A stretch of DNA of 64,000 nt from Haliea sp964022665 (lineage in GTDB: Bacteria > Pseudomonadota > Gammaproteobacteria > Pseudomonadales > Halieaceae), in contig CAXIDF010000018.1 of the NCBI GenBank assembly GCA_964022665.1, positions 1 to 64,000 on the forward strand. The letters run 5' to 3'. Positions within the stretch are counted from its first letter, which is position 1; the number at the start of each line of letters is the position of its first letter. The notes under the pieces were generated by a model. That model was not told the DNA's origin and did not search any database. It worked only from the letters and a program-made list of their open reading frames with translations. Position numbers and translations under genes: made by a program. This document shows, in pieces, positions 50,237 to 57,788 of this stretch.

Positions 50237-52657
50237 ATGAGCAAGGCCCCGAAATTTCCACAAGACGAGTCGGACACACATGCCACAGGGTCCCAGGCCC
50301 CGGCAGTGGCGAGCGATATGCTGCCCGATACGCTGTATGTGATTCCGGTGCCGCAGCGCCCGTTTTTCCCCGGTCAGGTGCAGCCCGTTGCGATCAACCC
50401 GCAGGAATGGGCTCCCACGCTGGAGGCTATCGCCGCGGAAGGACACGGACTGGTGGGTCTGAGTTATGTGGAACAGCAGGGCGCTGACAATATCGGCCCT
50501 CGCCAGTTTCCGGAAATCGGCTGCGTTGCGCGCCTGCACCGGCCACCCGGCGCCAATGGCCCCGGCCAGTTCCTGGTGCAGGGGGTGAAGCGTTTCCGTA
50601 TCGTGCGCTGGCTCACGGATTCTGCGCCCTACCGGGTGCAGGTTGAGTACCCGCGCAGCTCGGGAGATCGCGACAGCGACGAGGTCAAGGCCTATGCCAT
50701 GGCGCTCATCCAGCAGATCAAGGAACTGCTGCCACTGAACCCGCTTTACAGCGAAGAGCTGAAGCACTACATGGCCAACTTCAGCCCCAACCAGCCCAGC
50801 CTGCTGGCGGATTTCTCCGCCGCCCTGACCACGGCCAAAGGTGACCAGCTGCAGGAAATTCTCGATACGCTGCCCCTGCTGGCGCGCATGGAAAAAGTGC
50901 TGGTGCTGCTGCGCAAAGAGCGTGAAGTGGCCGAGATGCAAACCCACATCACCAGCCAGGTGAATGAAAAGGTTTCGGAACAGCAGCGCCAGTTTTTTCT
51001 GCGCGAACAGCTGAAAGTCATCCAGAAAGAACTCGGCCTGTCCAAGGATGATCGCAGCACTGACCTGGAGCTTTTCGAAGAGCGGCTCGCCGCCCTGAAG
51101 CCAACAGAGCCTGTGCGCGAGCGTATCGCCGAAGAGTTGCACAAGCTTTCGGTGCTGGAGAGTGGCTCGCCCGAGTACGGTGTCACCCGCAACTACCTCG
51201 ACTGGGCCACGCAAGTGCCCTGGGGTATTCACTCGGAGGACCAGCTCGAACTCGGCCATGCGCGGGAGACAATCAACGCGCATCACGATGGCCTGGACGA
51301 CGTCAAGCAGCGCATCCTCGAGTTCCTTGCCGTAGGCGCCTTCAAGGGCGAGATCAGCGGCTCCATTCTCTTGCTGGTTGGCCCGCCCGGCGTGGGCAAA
51401 ACCAGCATCGGGCGCTCGGTGGCCGATGCTCTGGGCCGGGAGTTCTACCGCTTCAGCCTCGGTGGCATGCGCGACGAAGCGGAAATCAAGGGTCACCGCC
51501 GTACCTACATCGGGGCGATGCCGGGCAAGTTCGTGCAGGCACTCAAGGATGTGAAAGTGGCCAACCCGGTGATCATGCTGGATGAGATCGACAAGATCGG
51601 CGCATCCTTCCAGGGCGACCCCGCGTCGGCCCTGCTGGAAGTGCTGGACCCGGAACAGAACGCTGAATTTCTCGATCACTATCTGGATATGCGTGTGGAC
51701 CTTTCCAAGGTGCTGTTTATCTGCACCGCCAACCAGGTCGACAGTATTCCCGGGCCATTGCTGGACCGCATGGAAGTGCTGCGTCTGGCCGGTTATATCG
51801 CCGAGGAAAAACTGGCCATAGCGCGCAACCATCTGTGGCCGCGGCTTTTGCAGCGGCATGGCCTCAAGGCCGACCAGCTGAAGATAAATGATGCCGCGCT
51901 GAAAACCGTTATCGAGAGCTACTGTCGCGAAGCCGGTGTGCGCAACCTGGAAAAGCAGCTGGCACGCATCATCCGCAAATCCATTGTCAGCCTGCTGGAG
52001 GGTGGTGAGCAGCGCGTGCGCATCGGCAAGAAGGATATTGAAACCTTGCTGGGTCAACCGGTGTTCCACACCGAGAAGCTGTTGCGGGGCCCGGGGGTTG
52101 CCACCGGACTGGCCTGGACGGCCATGGGCGGGGCCACGCTGGCGATCGAGTCGTCCAAGGTGCACACCCTGAACAGTGGCTTCAAGCTCACGGGGCGACT
52201 GGGTGAGACCATGCGCGAGTCAGCGGAGATTGCCTACAGCTATGTGGTGGCGCACCTGCGGGACTTCGACTGTGACTACGATTTCTTCGACACCAGCCTG
52301 GTGCACCTGCACGTGCCGGAGGGTGCCACGCCGAAGGACGGCCCCAGTGCGGGCATTACCATGGCAACCGCCCTCATTTCGCTGGCGCGCAATGAGCGGA
52401 TCAAGCGACCGCTGGCGATGACCGGGGAGTTGACCCTGACGGGACAGGTGCTGCCGGTGGGTGGCATTCGCGAGAAGGTGATTGCGGCGCGGCGCATGAA
52501 GATACCCGAGCTGATTCTGCCTGCGGCCAACCGGCGTGATTTTGATGAGTTGCCGGCGTATTTGCGGGAAGGGCTGGAGGTGCGCTTTGCGCGCAATTAC
52601 CGGGAGGTGTTTGAGTATGTGTTTCATGAGCATCGGCGGGAGAAGGCGTTGCATTGA
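50237..52657 (+). CDS. lon: ATP-dependent Lon protease (AsrA-like second type)
   Basis: 806 residues with a LON N-terminal domain (about 30-230, LYVIPVPQRPFFPGQVQPV), AAA+ module with Walker A (LVGPPGVGKTSIG) and B (VIMLDEIDKIG), and the Ser-Lys dyad (PKDGPSAGITMA and IREKVIAARR). The N-terminus looks like AsrA-type Lon from Pseudomonas rather than the clpX-linked housekeeping Lon; not next to clpX or hupB. Degrades misfolded proteins. Clear start ATG 50237 with AGGCAGGCAAGC upstream. Confidence 0.93.
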   Translation: MSKAPKFPQDESDTHATGSQAPAVASDMLPDTLYVIPVPQRPFFPGQVQPVAINPQEWAPTLEAIAAEGHGLVGLSYVEQQGADNIGPRQFPEIGCVARLHRPPGANGPGQFLVQGVKRFRIVRWLTDSAPYRVQVEYPRSSGDRDSDEVKAYAMALIQQIKELLPLNPLYSEELKHYMANFSPNQPSLLADFSAALTTAKGDQLQEILDTLPLLARMEKVLVLLRKEREVAEMQTHITSQVNEKVSEQQRQFFLREQLKVIQKELGLSKDDRSTDLELFEERLAALKPTEPVRERIAEELHKLSVLESGSPEYGVTRNYLDWATQVPWGIHSEDQLELGHARETINAHHDGLDDVKQRILEFLAVGAFKGEISGSILLLVGPPGVGKTSIGRSVADALGREFYRFSLGGMRDEAEIKGHRRTYIGAMPGKFVQALKDVKVANPVIMLDEIDKIGASFQGDPASALLEVLDPEQNAEFLDHYLDMRVDLSKVLFICTANQVDSIPGPLLDRMEVLRLAGYIAEEKLAIARNHLWPRLLQRHGLKADQLKINDAALKTVIESYCREAGVRNLEKQLARIIRKSIVSLLEGGEQRVRIGKKDIETLLGQPVFHTEKLLRGPGVATGLAWTAMGGATLAIESSKVHTLNSGFKLTGRLGETMRESAEIAYSYVVAHLRDFDCDYDFFDTSLVHLHVPEGATPKDGPSAGITMATALISLARNERIKRPLAMTGELTLTGQVLPVGGIREKVIAARRMKIPELILPAANRRDFDELPAYLREGLEVRFARNYREVFEYVFHEHRREKALH

Positions 52658-52718
52658 GGGTTGGGCTGGGCTGGGCAGGCTTCGGGCTTCGGGCTTTGGG
52701 CCTCGGAGTGGTGCCGGT

Positions 52719-52822
52719 GTGGGCGGCCCGGGCGCTGGGGGACACGCCGCAAGTACGTCCATGTAGGCTCGGCGGCGGCCATCCATGGCCGCCGACGGTC
52801 CCCCACCGCCCGGGCCGCCCAC
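52719..52822. repeat. composite palindrome 1 after lon
   Basis: Outer arms of 25 bp (52719-52743 and 52798-52822, reading GTGGGCGGCCCGGGCG) with one mismatch, enclosing a 54-base interior that contains an inner palindrome CGGCGGCCAT/ATGGCCGCCG (52773-52782, 52785-52794). The interior motifs GACACGCCGCAAGTACGTCC and GGCCATCCATGG are similar to repeats I have seen between genes of marine gammaproteobacteria. Lies in the 461-bp geneless region (52658-53118) after lon and before cmoB. Confidence 0.85.
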
Positions 52823-52931
52823 CCCTGCACATGCGGCTTGGGTGGTGAAGTCTGGCATTGAAGGCGCGGGGCGCAGCGTCGCTCGGTAGCAAGTTCCGGC
52901 ACCACAAGTCACACGCGCAGGGTGGCGCGGC

Positions 52932-53021
52932 GGATGGGGGCGAGCGGGACTGTAGGAAACAGGGATGTTTCCTTCAAGCCCCCATGGATGGGTTCACGGC
53001 GTGTCCCGCTCGCCCCCATCC
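52932..53021. repeat. composite palindrome 2 after lon
   Basis: Perfect 19-bp arms GGATGGGGGCGAGCGGGAC (52932-52950) and its reverse complement (53003-53021) around a 52-base interior with AAACAGGGATGTTT and CCCCCATGGATGGG. On the opposite strand the interior begins GACACGCCGTGAACCCATCC, sharing the GACACGCCG and ATCCATGG elements with palindrome 1, so the two are different members of one repeat class in opposite orientation. Confidence 0.85.
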
Positions 53022-53027
53022 GTTGCG

Positions 53028-53093
53028 CCGCCCGCCACCACGCCTGCGCCATCCCTCGAGCCGCCCGCCACCACGCTTACGCCATCTATCGAG
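53028..53093. repeat. 33-bp tandem repeat, two copies
   Basis: CCGCCCGCCACCACGC... units at 53028-53060 and 53061-53093 with four mismatches. The second copy runs up to CGAG, 25 bases from the cmoB stop. It fills the space between palindrome 2 and cmoB. No coding potential in this stretch. Confidence 0.85.
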
Positions 53094-53118
53094 TGCCGCC
53101 CCCGCAGCACCAGATGTA

Positions 53119-54096
53119 TCAGGGCGCTCGAGCCGTGACCACAGCCCGCATCGGCGCCGGATACCCCTCAATAGTGCGCGAAGCGTCTTCGGGGTCGAGA
53201 AAATCCGCCAGTGACTGAAAGCGCATCCACTCGGTCTGCCGCTGCTCTTCCACGCGGGTGATTGAGACATCCACCAGCTCCACATCGCGAAACTTCAACT
53301 TGCGCAGCCAGGACACCAGCGTGTCGGGGCTGGGCAGGAACCAGACATTTCCCATGCGCGCATAGCGCCCCTCGGGTACCAGGGTGGCGCCCAGTGGTCC
53401 GTCGACGACCAGCGTTTCCAGGATGAGCTGCCCGCCGGGACGCAGACAGTCGCGCAGCTCCTGCAGGTGATCCATCGGCGAGCGGCGGTGATACAGCACA
53501 CCCATGGAAAACACACTGTCAAACGCCTGCAGGTTGGCGGGCACGTGTTGAATGCCCAGCGGTAACACCCAGACGCCGGGGTGCTGCAGGTATTTCTGCA
53601 ACGCCCAGTACTGCACGACAAACAGCGGCGTGGGGTCGATACCGATGATCTCCCGGGCCCCGGCTCCGGCCATGCGCCAGCAGTGGTAGCCACTGCCACA
53701 CCCCACATCGAGCACGCGGCGGCCAGTGAGGTCGTCAAGGCCGGGCAGCAGTCGGTCCCATTTCCAGTCGGAGCGCCACTCGGTATCGATGTGCACGCCG
53801 AACAGGTCGAAGGGCCCTTTACGCCAGGGATGCAGGCGCTGCAGGGTGTCGCGCAGGGCGGATATCTGTGCCTCATCCAGCCCGGGCTGACAGTCGGCTC
53901 CCACGCGGGCGCTGGTGAGCCGGCGAGTTGTCGGTGTGATATCAGGCAGGGCTGCGAGGGCTTCGAGCCAGCGCGGGAGGTCGCCGTAGCGCTCGACGGC
54001 AAGGCCGCTGGCGATCTGTGCGTGCAGGCGCTCGGCCCAGGGTGCCAGTTGGGCATCCTGTTGCCAGCGGTCGATCAGCGGGCCGTAGTCGATCAT
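53119..54096 (-). CDS. cmoB: tRNA U34 carboxymethyltransferase CmoB
   Basis: 325 residues of a SAM-fold methyltransferase: LTGRRVLDVGCGSGYHCWRMAG and the MGVLYHRRSPMDHLQELRD segment. Transfers a carboxymethyl group from carboxy-SAM to 5-hydroxyuridine in tRNA, part of cmo5U34. Overlaps cmoA by four bases. Confidence 0.95.
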   Translation of the reverse strand: MIDYGPLIDRWQQDAQLAPWAERLHAQIASGLAVERYGDLPRWLEALAALPDITPTTRRLTSARVGADCQPGLDEAQISALRDTLQRLHPWRKGPFDLFGVHIDTEWRSDWKWDRLLPGLDDLTGRRVLDVGCGSGYHCWRMAGAGAREIIGIDPTPLFVVQYWALQKYLQHPGVWVLPLGIQHVPANLQAFDSVFSMGVLYHRRSPMDHLQELRDCLRPGGQLILETLVVDGPLGATLVPEGRYARMGNVWFLPSPDTLVSWLRKLKFRDVELVDVSITRVEEQRQTEWMRFQSLADFLDPEDASRTIEGYPAPMRAVVTARAP

Positions 54097-54824
54097 TTAA
54101 GCGCTATCAGTGAGGCGAAGTTGAAGCACTGGAACCACACATCACAGCTGCCAAAACCGGCGTCGTGGCAGCGCTTGCGGTGCTGCTGCAGCGTTTCGCG
54201 CCGCAGGAAGCCGTCCAGCGCATCGCGTTTCTGCGCAATTTCCAGGTCGCTATAACCGTTGGCGCGCTTGAAGTCGTGGTGCAGGTCGATGTTGAGGGCG
54301 TCGAGGTGCGGGTCCTCGAAGGTGACTTTTTCCGAGAGCACCATGATGCCCCCCGGTCGCAGGCCGTCGTAAATGTGCTGAATGACGGCGTCGCGTTCTT
54401 CGCGGGCGATGAACTGCAGGGTGAAGTTGAGTACCACCACCGAGGCATCGGTGACATGCACGTCCTGCAGATTGCTGCACACGAGATCCACGGGGACTTC
54501 GTGGCTGTCGGTATCCATAACGCTCTGGCAGCGTTCAAGCATTGCGGCGGAGTTGTCGACGCCGACAATCCGGCAGTCACCGTGTTGCACGTTCTGGCGC
54601 ATGGCGAGGGTGGACGCGCCGAGGGAGCAGCCGAGGTCGTAGAGGCGGCTGCCCGGTGTGGCGAAGCGCCCCGCGAGCAGGCCGGTCATGGCGATGATGG
54701 TGCTGTAGCCGGGCACGGAGCGGCGGATCATGTCCGGGAACACCTGTGCCACCCGGTCATCGAAGCGGAATGCGGTCGGCTCGGGTACGGGTTGCGCGTA
54801 GATGTTGTCGCGTTGTTCGGCCAC
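54093..54824 (-). CDS. cmoA: carboxy-S-adenosyl-L-methionine synthase CmoA
   Basis: 243 residues with GSRLYDLGCSLGASTLAMRQ (SAM site) and VVLNFTLQFIAREERDAVI. Makes carboxy-SAM from SAM and prephenate. Standard partner of cmoB; first gene of the pair. Divergent from the aminotransferase IV gene. Confidence 0.95.
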   Translation of the reverse strand: MAEQRDNIYAQPVPEPTAFRFDDRVAQVFPDMIRRSVPGYSTIIAMTGLLAGRFATPGSRLYDLGCSLGASTLAMRQNVQHGDCRIVGVDNSAAMLERCQSVMDTDSHEVPVDLVCSNLQDVHVTDASVVVLNFTLQFIAREERDAVIQHIYDGLRPGGIMVLSEKVTFEDPHLDALNIDLHHDFKRANGYSDLEIAQKRDALDGFLRRETLQQHRKRCHDAGFGSCDVWFQCFNFASLIALK

Positions 54825-54935
54825 GGGTAGTGCCTGCCTGGGTGCTTTGGAGGTGGCGCGATTTTACCACGGATGTACTTGCGGCCCGAATAGCGCACAA
54901 TAGTGCGCGCAGAAAACCGTACCGGGAGCACAGGC

Positions 54936-55874
54936 ATGAAAGGCACGCATGAGTACGCGGGCGATCCGCGCAATGAAACTATTCTCATCGAGATCAATGG
55001 CACGATTGTGCCGCGTGCCGAGGCGCGTATCTCGGTGTTCGACTCGGGGTTTATCCTGGGCGATGGCGTGTGGGAAGGCCTGCGTGTCGAGGGCAATACG
55101 GTGCTGTTTCTCGAGCGGCACCTCGAGCGCCTGTTCGAGGGCATGAAAACGCTGGACTTTCAGCCCGATTTTACCCGCGAGGAACTGGCCGCCCGGTTGT
55201 ACGCGTTGCTGGCGGCAAACGGCATGCACGATGGTGTGCACATTCGGCTGATGGTGTCCCGGGGTGTGAAGGCAACGCCCTACCAGGACCCACGCATGAC
55301 GATTACGCCACCGACGGTGGTGATCATTCCCGAATACAAAGAGGCGCTGCCCGAGGTGGTGGAGAAGGGCGTGCGGCTGTATACGGTGTATGTGCGCCGC
55401 GGCTACTCGGACGTGCAGGACCCCGCGCTGAACACGCACTCGAAGCTCAACTGCATCGGCGCCTGCATCCAGGCGACCAAGGCCGGTGCCGACGAGGCGC
55501 TGATGCTGGACCCACACGGGTTTGTCGCAACCTGCAACTCGACACACTTCTTCATTGTACGCCGCGGTGAAATATGGACTTCGACCGGGGACTACTGCCT
55601 CGACGGTATCACGCGCGGCAAGGTGCTGGAAATGGGTCGGGAGCTCGGCCTCACCGTGCGCGAGACCAATTTCACGCTCACTGATGTGTATAACGCTGAA
55701 GAAGCTTTTGTTACCGGCACCTTTGCCGGCCTGGTGCCGGTAACCGAGGTGGATGGGCGCACGATTGGCGAGCCCGGTGCAGAGCGCCTGGTTATCAAGC
55801 GTCTGCAGGGGCAGTACCGGGAAACGGTCGCGCGCTACATCGCCGGCCCCGGCCAGCTGCATCCGAGGGGTTAG
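54936..55874 (+). CDS. aminotransferase class IV (BCAT/D-amino-acid-aminotransferase-like)
   Basis: 312 residues of fold-type IV PLP enzyme: ISVFDSGFILGDGVWEGLR, PLP-lysine in NTHSKLNCIGACIQATKAG, and VATCNSTHFFIVRRGEI. Substrate open. ATG 54936 follows GGGAGCACAGGC. Its stop is four bases before the sulfotransferase-like gene. Confidence 0.9.
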   Translation: MKGTHEYAGDPRNETILIEINGTIVPRAEARISVFDSGFILGDGVWEGLRVEGNTVLFLERHLERLFEGMKTLDFQPDFTREELAARLYALLAANGMHDGVHIRLMVSRGVKATPYQDPRMTITPPTVVIIPEYKEALPEVVEKGVRLYTVYVRRGYSDVQDPALNTHSKLNCIGACIQATKAGADEALMLDPHGFVATCNSTHFFIVRRGEIWTSTGDYCLDGITRGKVLEMGRELGLTVRETNFTLTDVYNAEEAFVTGTFAGLVPVTEVDGRTIGEPGAERLVIKRLQGQYRETVARYIAGPGQLHPRG

Positions 55875-55878
55875 TCAC

Positions 55879-56646
55879 ATGCAGACGCTTCGACTGGCCA
55901 TGTGGTCTGGCCCGCGCAATATCAGCACGGCGTTGATGCGCGCGTTCGAGAACCGGGCTGATTGCGCGGTGGTGGATGAGCCGTTCTACGGCTATTACCT
56001 GCAAACCACCGGGTTGGACCACCCGGCCGGCGAAGCAGTGAAGGCGAGCATGAGTTGCGACTGGCGTGAGGTGGCGCGTCAGTTGTGTGAGGAATTACCG
56101 GCCACCGCAGACCGGGACCGCTGTACCCTGTTCTACCAGAAGCACATGACGCAACACATTCTTCCGGCGATGGACATGGCCTGGACGGACGGCCTGGTGA
56201 ACTGCTTCCTGATTCGACAGCCGCGCCGGATCATCGCGTCCTACGCCCGCGTGCGTCCCGAGTTTGCGCTCGATGAGCTGGGTTTTGTGCAGCAGTGGGA
56301 GCTGTTTCAGCGCGTTGCGGACCGGCTGGGTGCAGCGCCCCCGGTGATCGATTCCGCCGCGACGCTGGCCGACCCCGAAGGCGTGTTGCGGGCGCTGTGC
56401 GAACGCGTGGGCATTCCATTCAGCGCGGCGATGCTCAGCTGGCCCGCTGGTAGTCGCGATAGCGACGGCGTGTGGGCACCGCACTGGTATGCCGCGGTAG
56501 AGGCGTCAACGGGGTTCCAGGCGGTGAACGAGCAGCCCCTGGCTGAAGTGGCGCTGCCGCCGCAGTGCGAAGCCATGTGCGAGCAGGCGGAAGCGATTTA
56601 CGCCCGACTGTCCGCACATGCTTTGGGCAGCGCTGCCCGGGGTTAG
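55879..56646 (+). CDS. sulfotransferase-like P-loop protein
   Basis: 255 residues beginning with a P-loop MWSGPRNISTALMRAF (PAPS-binding motif type) and the later IRQPRRIIASYARVRPE region that resembles the 3'-phosphate-binding site. Family members include sulfotransferases and P-loop kinases. Located at the stop of the aminotransferase IV gene, so a common transcript is likely. Its 3' end overlaps the convergent NUP gene by four bases. Confidence 0.85.
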   Translation: MQTLRLAMWSGPRNISTALMRAFENRADCAVVDEPFYGYYLQTTGLDHPAGEAVKASMSCDWREVARQLCEELPATADRDRCTLFYQKHMTQHILPAMDMAWTDGLVNCFLIRQPRRIIASYARVRPEFALDELGFVQQWELFQRVADRLGAAPPVIDSAATLADPEGVLRALCERVGIPFSAAMLSWPAGSRDSDGVWAPHWYAAVEASTGFQAVNEQPLAEVALPPQCEAMCEQAEAIYARLSAHALGSAARG

Positions 56647-57713
56647 TTGGCGGCAGGTATCTGCCGAGCGTGCTGCTCCCAGTCGGCCAGCAGTGTATCG
56701 ATGACCTTCCTGCCCACCTGATAAGCGTTTTCCAGCGCCGCATCCAGACCGGCGTAGCTGTCATGCTGTTCTTCCAGCAGGTACGCCGCAGCGGTTTTGC
56801 CCGGCGGTGGCAGGGTGAAGTTGGAGGCGGTGCGCAGTACCATCACCCGGTCTTTATCCACCTTGCCGGCCGCGTCGAGGTAAGTGAGTGATTGAAAGGT
56901 ACCGGTGTCTTCCATCGCGGAGCTGACGAATTCGCCCTGGCCGTCGGTCCAGTATTTGACCCACTCGTTGGCCCAGTCATTGAGCAGTTCGCCGTGCCAG
57001 AAGGTCATGGCGGCCAGCTGATCTCCCTTGATCACCCGTGGTGGCTGTTGTCCGACCGGGTAATCGACATAAGGCTTGCGCGCTGCCTCAAGTGTGGGGT
57101 GGTCGGGGAGGGGCATGTCTCTGGTAAGGCCGTAAGCCCAGTCGACCAGCCCGGTGTTGAGCCGGAAGACTTCGCCCAGGGTGTAACTCTTGCGTGAGGC
57201 GTCTTCTGGCCCCTGGCTGAACAACGGGAAATAGCCGTGATTCCAGCCCTCGGGGATTTCGCGGCTGTCGATTTCGTGCGCCAGATCGCCGTCCACCAGC
57301 CATTCGGCCCAGGCCACCGAACCCAGCGAGGCGTCCGCTGGATCGAAGCCGGAAATGCCGGCAACCAGCCAGTAGGCCTTGCTCAGGTCAAAGCGTGGGT
57401 CCAGGCCCAGTGCCATGACGCTGGCGGCGGCGTTGGCGGTGCCCATGCCAGTGACGATACCGAGCACGCCGGATTCAAGGTTCATGTGTATGTCGTGGTG
57501 CATGTGCGGTGCGGGGAAGCGCGTGTCCAGCGGCACGCGTTCGTACCAGCGCTGGAATTCCCCCGCCTTGTCGCCGGTGTCGGCGCCGGTTTCAAACATG
57601 GTGACCACCACGACCTTGACCGGAATTGGCGCGCTGCTGGCTGCGTCAGCGGCGCCGGCACCGACACTGGCAAAAAATGCGGTAAGTAGCGTAAGCAAAG
57701 TGGCTTGCATCAT
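56643..57713 (-). CDS. NUP-family purine nucleoside permease/phosphorylase-like exported protein
   Basis: 356 residues from ATG 57713: signal peptide (1-22), then a soluble domain of PF06516 type with VKVVVVTMFETGADTGDKAG, VGMGTANAAAS-like ESGVLGIVTGMG and EDTGTFQSLTYLDAAGK. The family is named permease after a yeast protein, but I see no membrane segments beyond the signal peptide, and the fold is thought to be related to nucleoside phosphorylases. Probably periplasmic. Downstream of the TonB receptor, same strand. Confidence 0.85.
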   Translation of the reverse strand: MMQATLLTLLTAFFASVGAGAADAASSAPIPVKVVVVTMFETGADTGDKAGEFQRWYERVPLDTRFPAPHMHHDIHMNLESGVLGIVTGMGTANAAASVMALGLDPRFDLSKAYWLVAGISGFDPADASLGSVAWAEWLVDGDLAHEIDSREIPEGWNHGYFPLFSQGPEDASRKSYTLGEVFRLNTGLVDWAYGLTRDMPLPDHPTLEAARKPYVDYPVGQQPPRVIKGDQLAAMTFWHGELLNDWANEWVKYWTDGQGEFVSSAMEDTGTFQSLTYLDAAGKVDKDRVMVLRTASNFTLPPPGKTAAAYLLEEQHDSYAGLDAALENAYQVGRKVIDTLLADWEQHARQIPAAN

Positions 57714-57788
57714 GACCTGCTGTCCTCTGGATTTGGCTAGCAGGCGGGCCGACATTTCTGCGCCGGCCCGCCCATTGCGGTCAGGCCT

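Noticed and set aside
50111..52165. 684-codon frame antisense to lon
   Set aside because: The + strand encodes a complete Lon protease; no family features are visible in the antisense translation.
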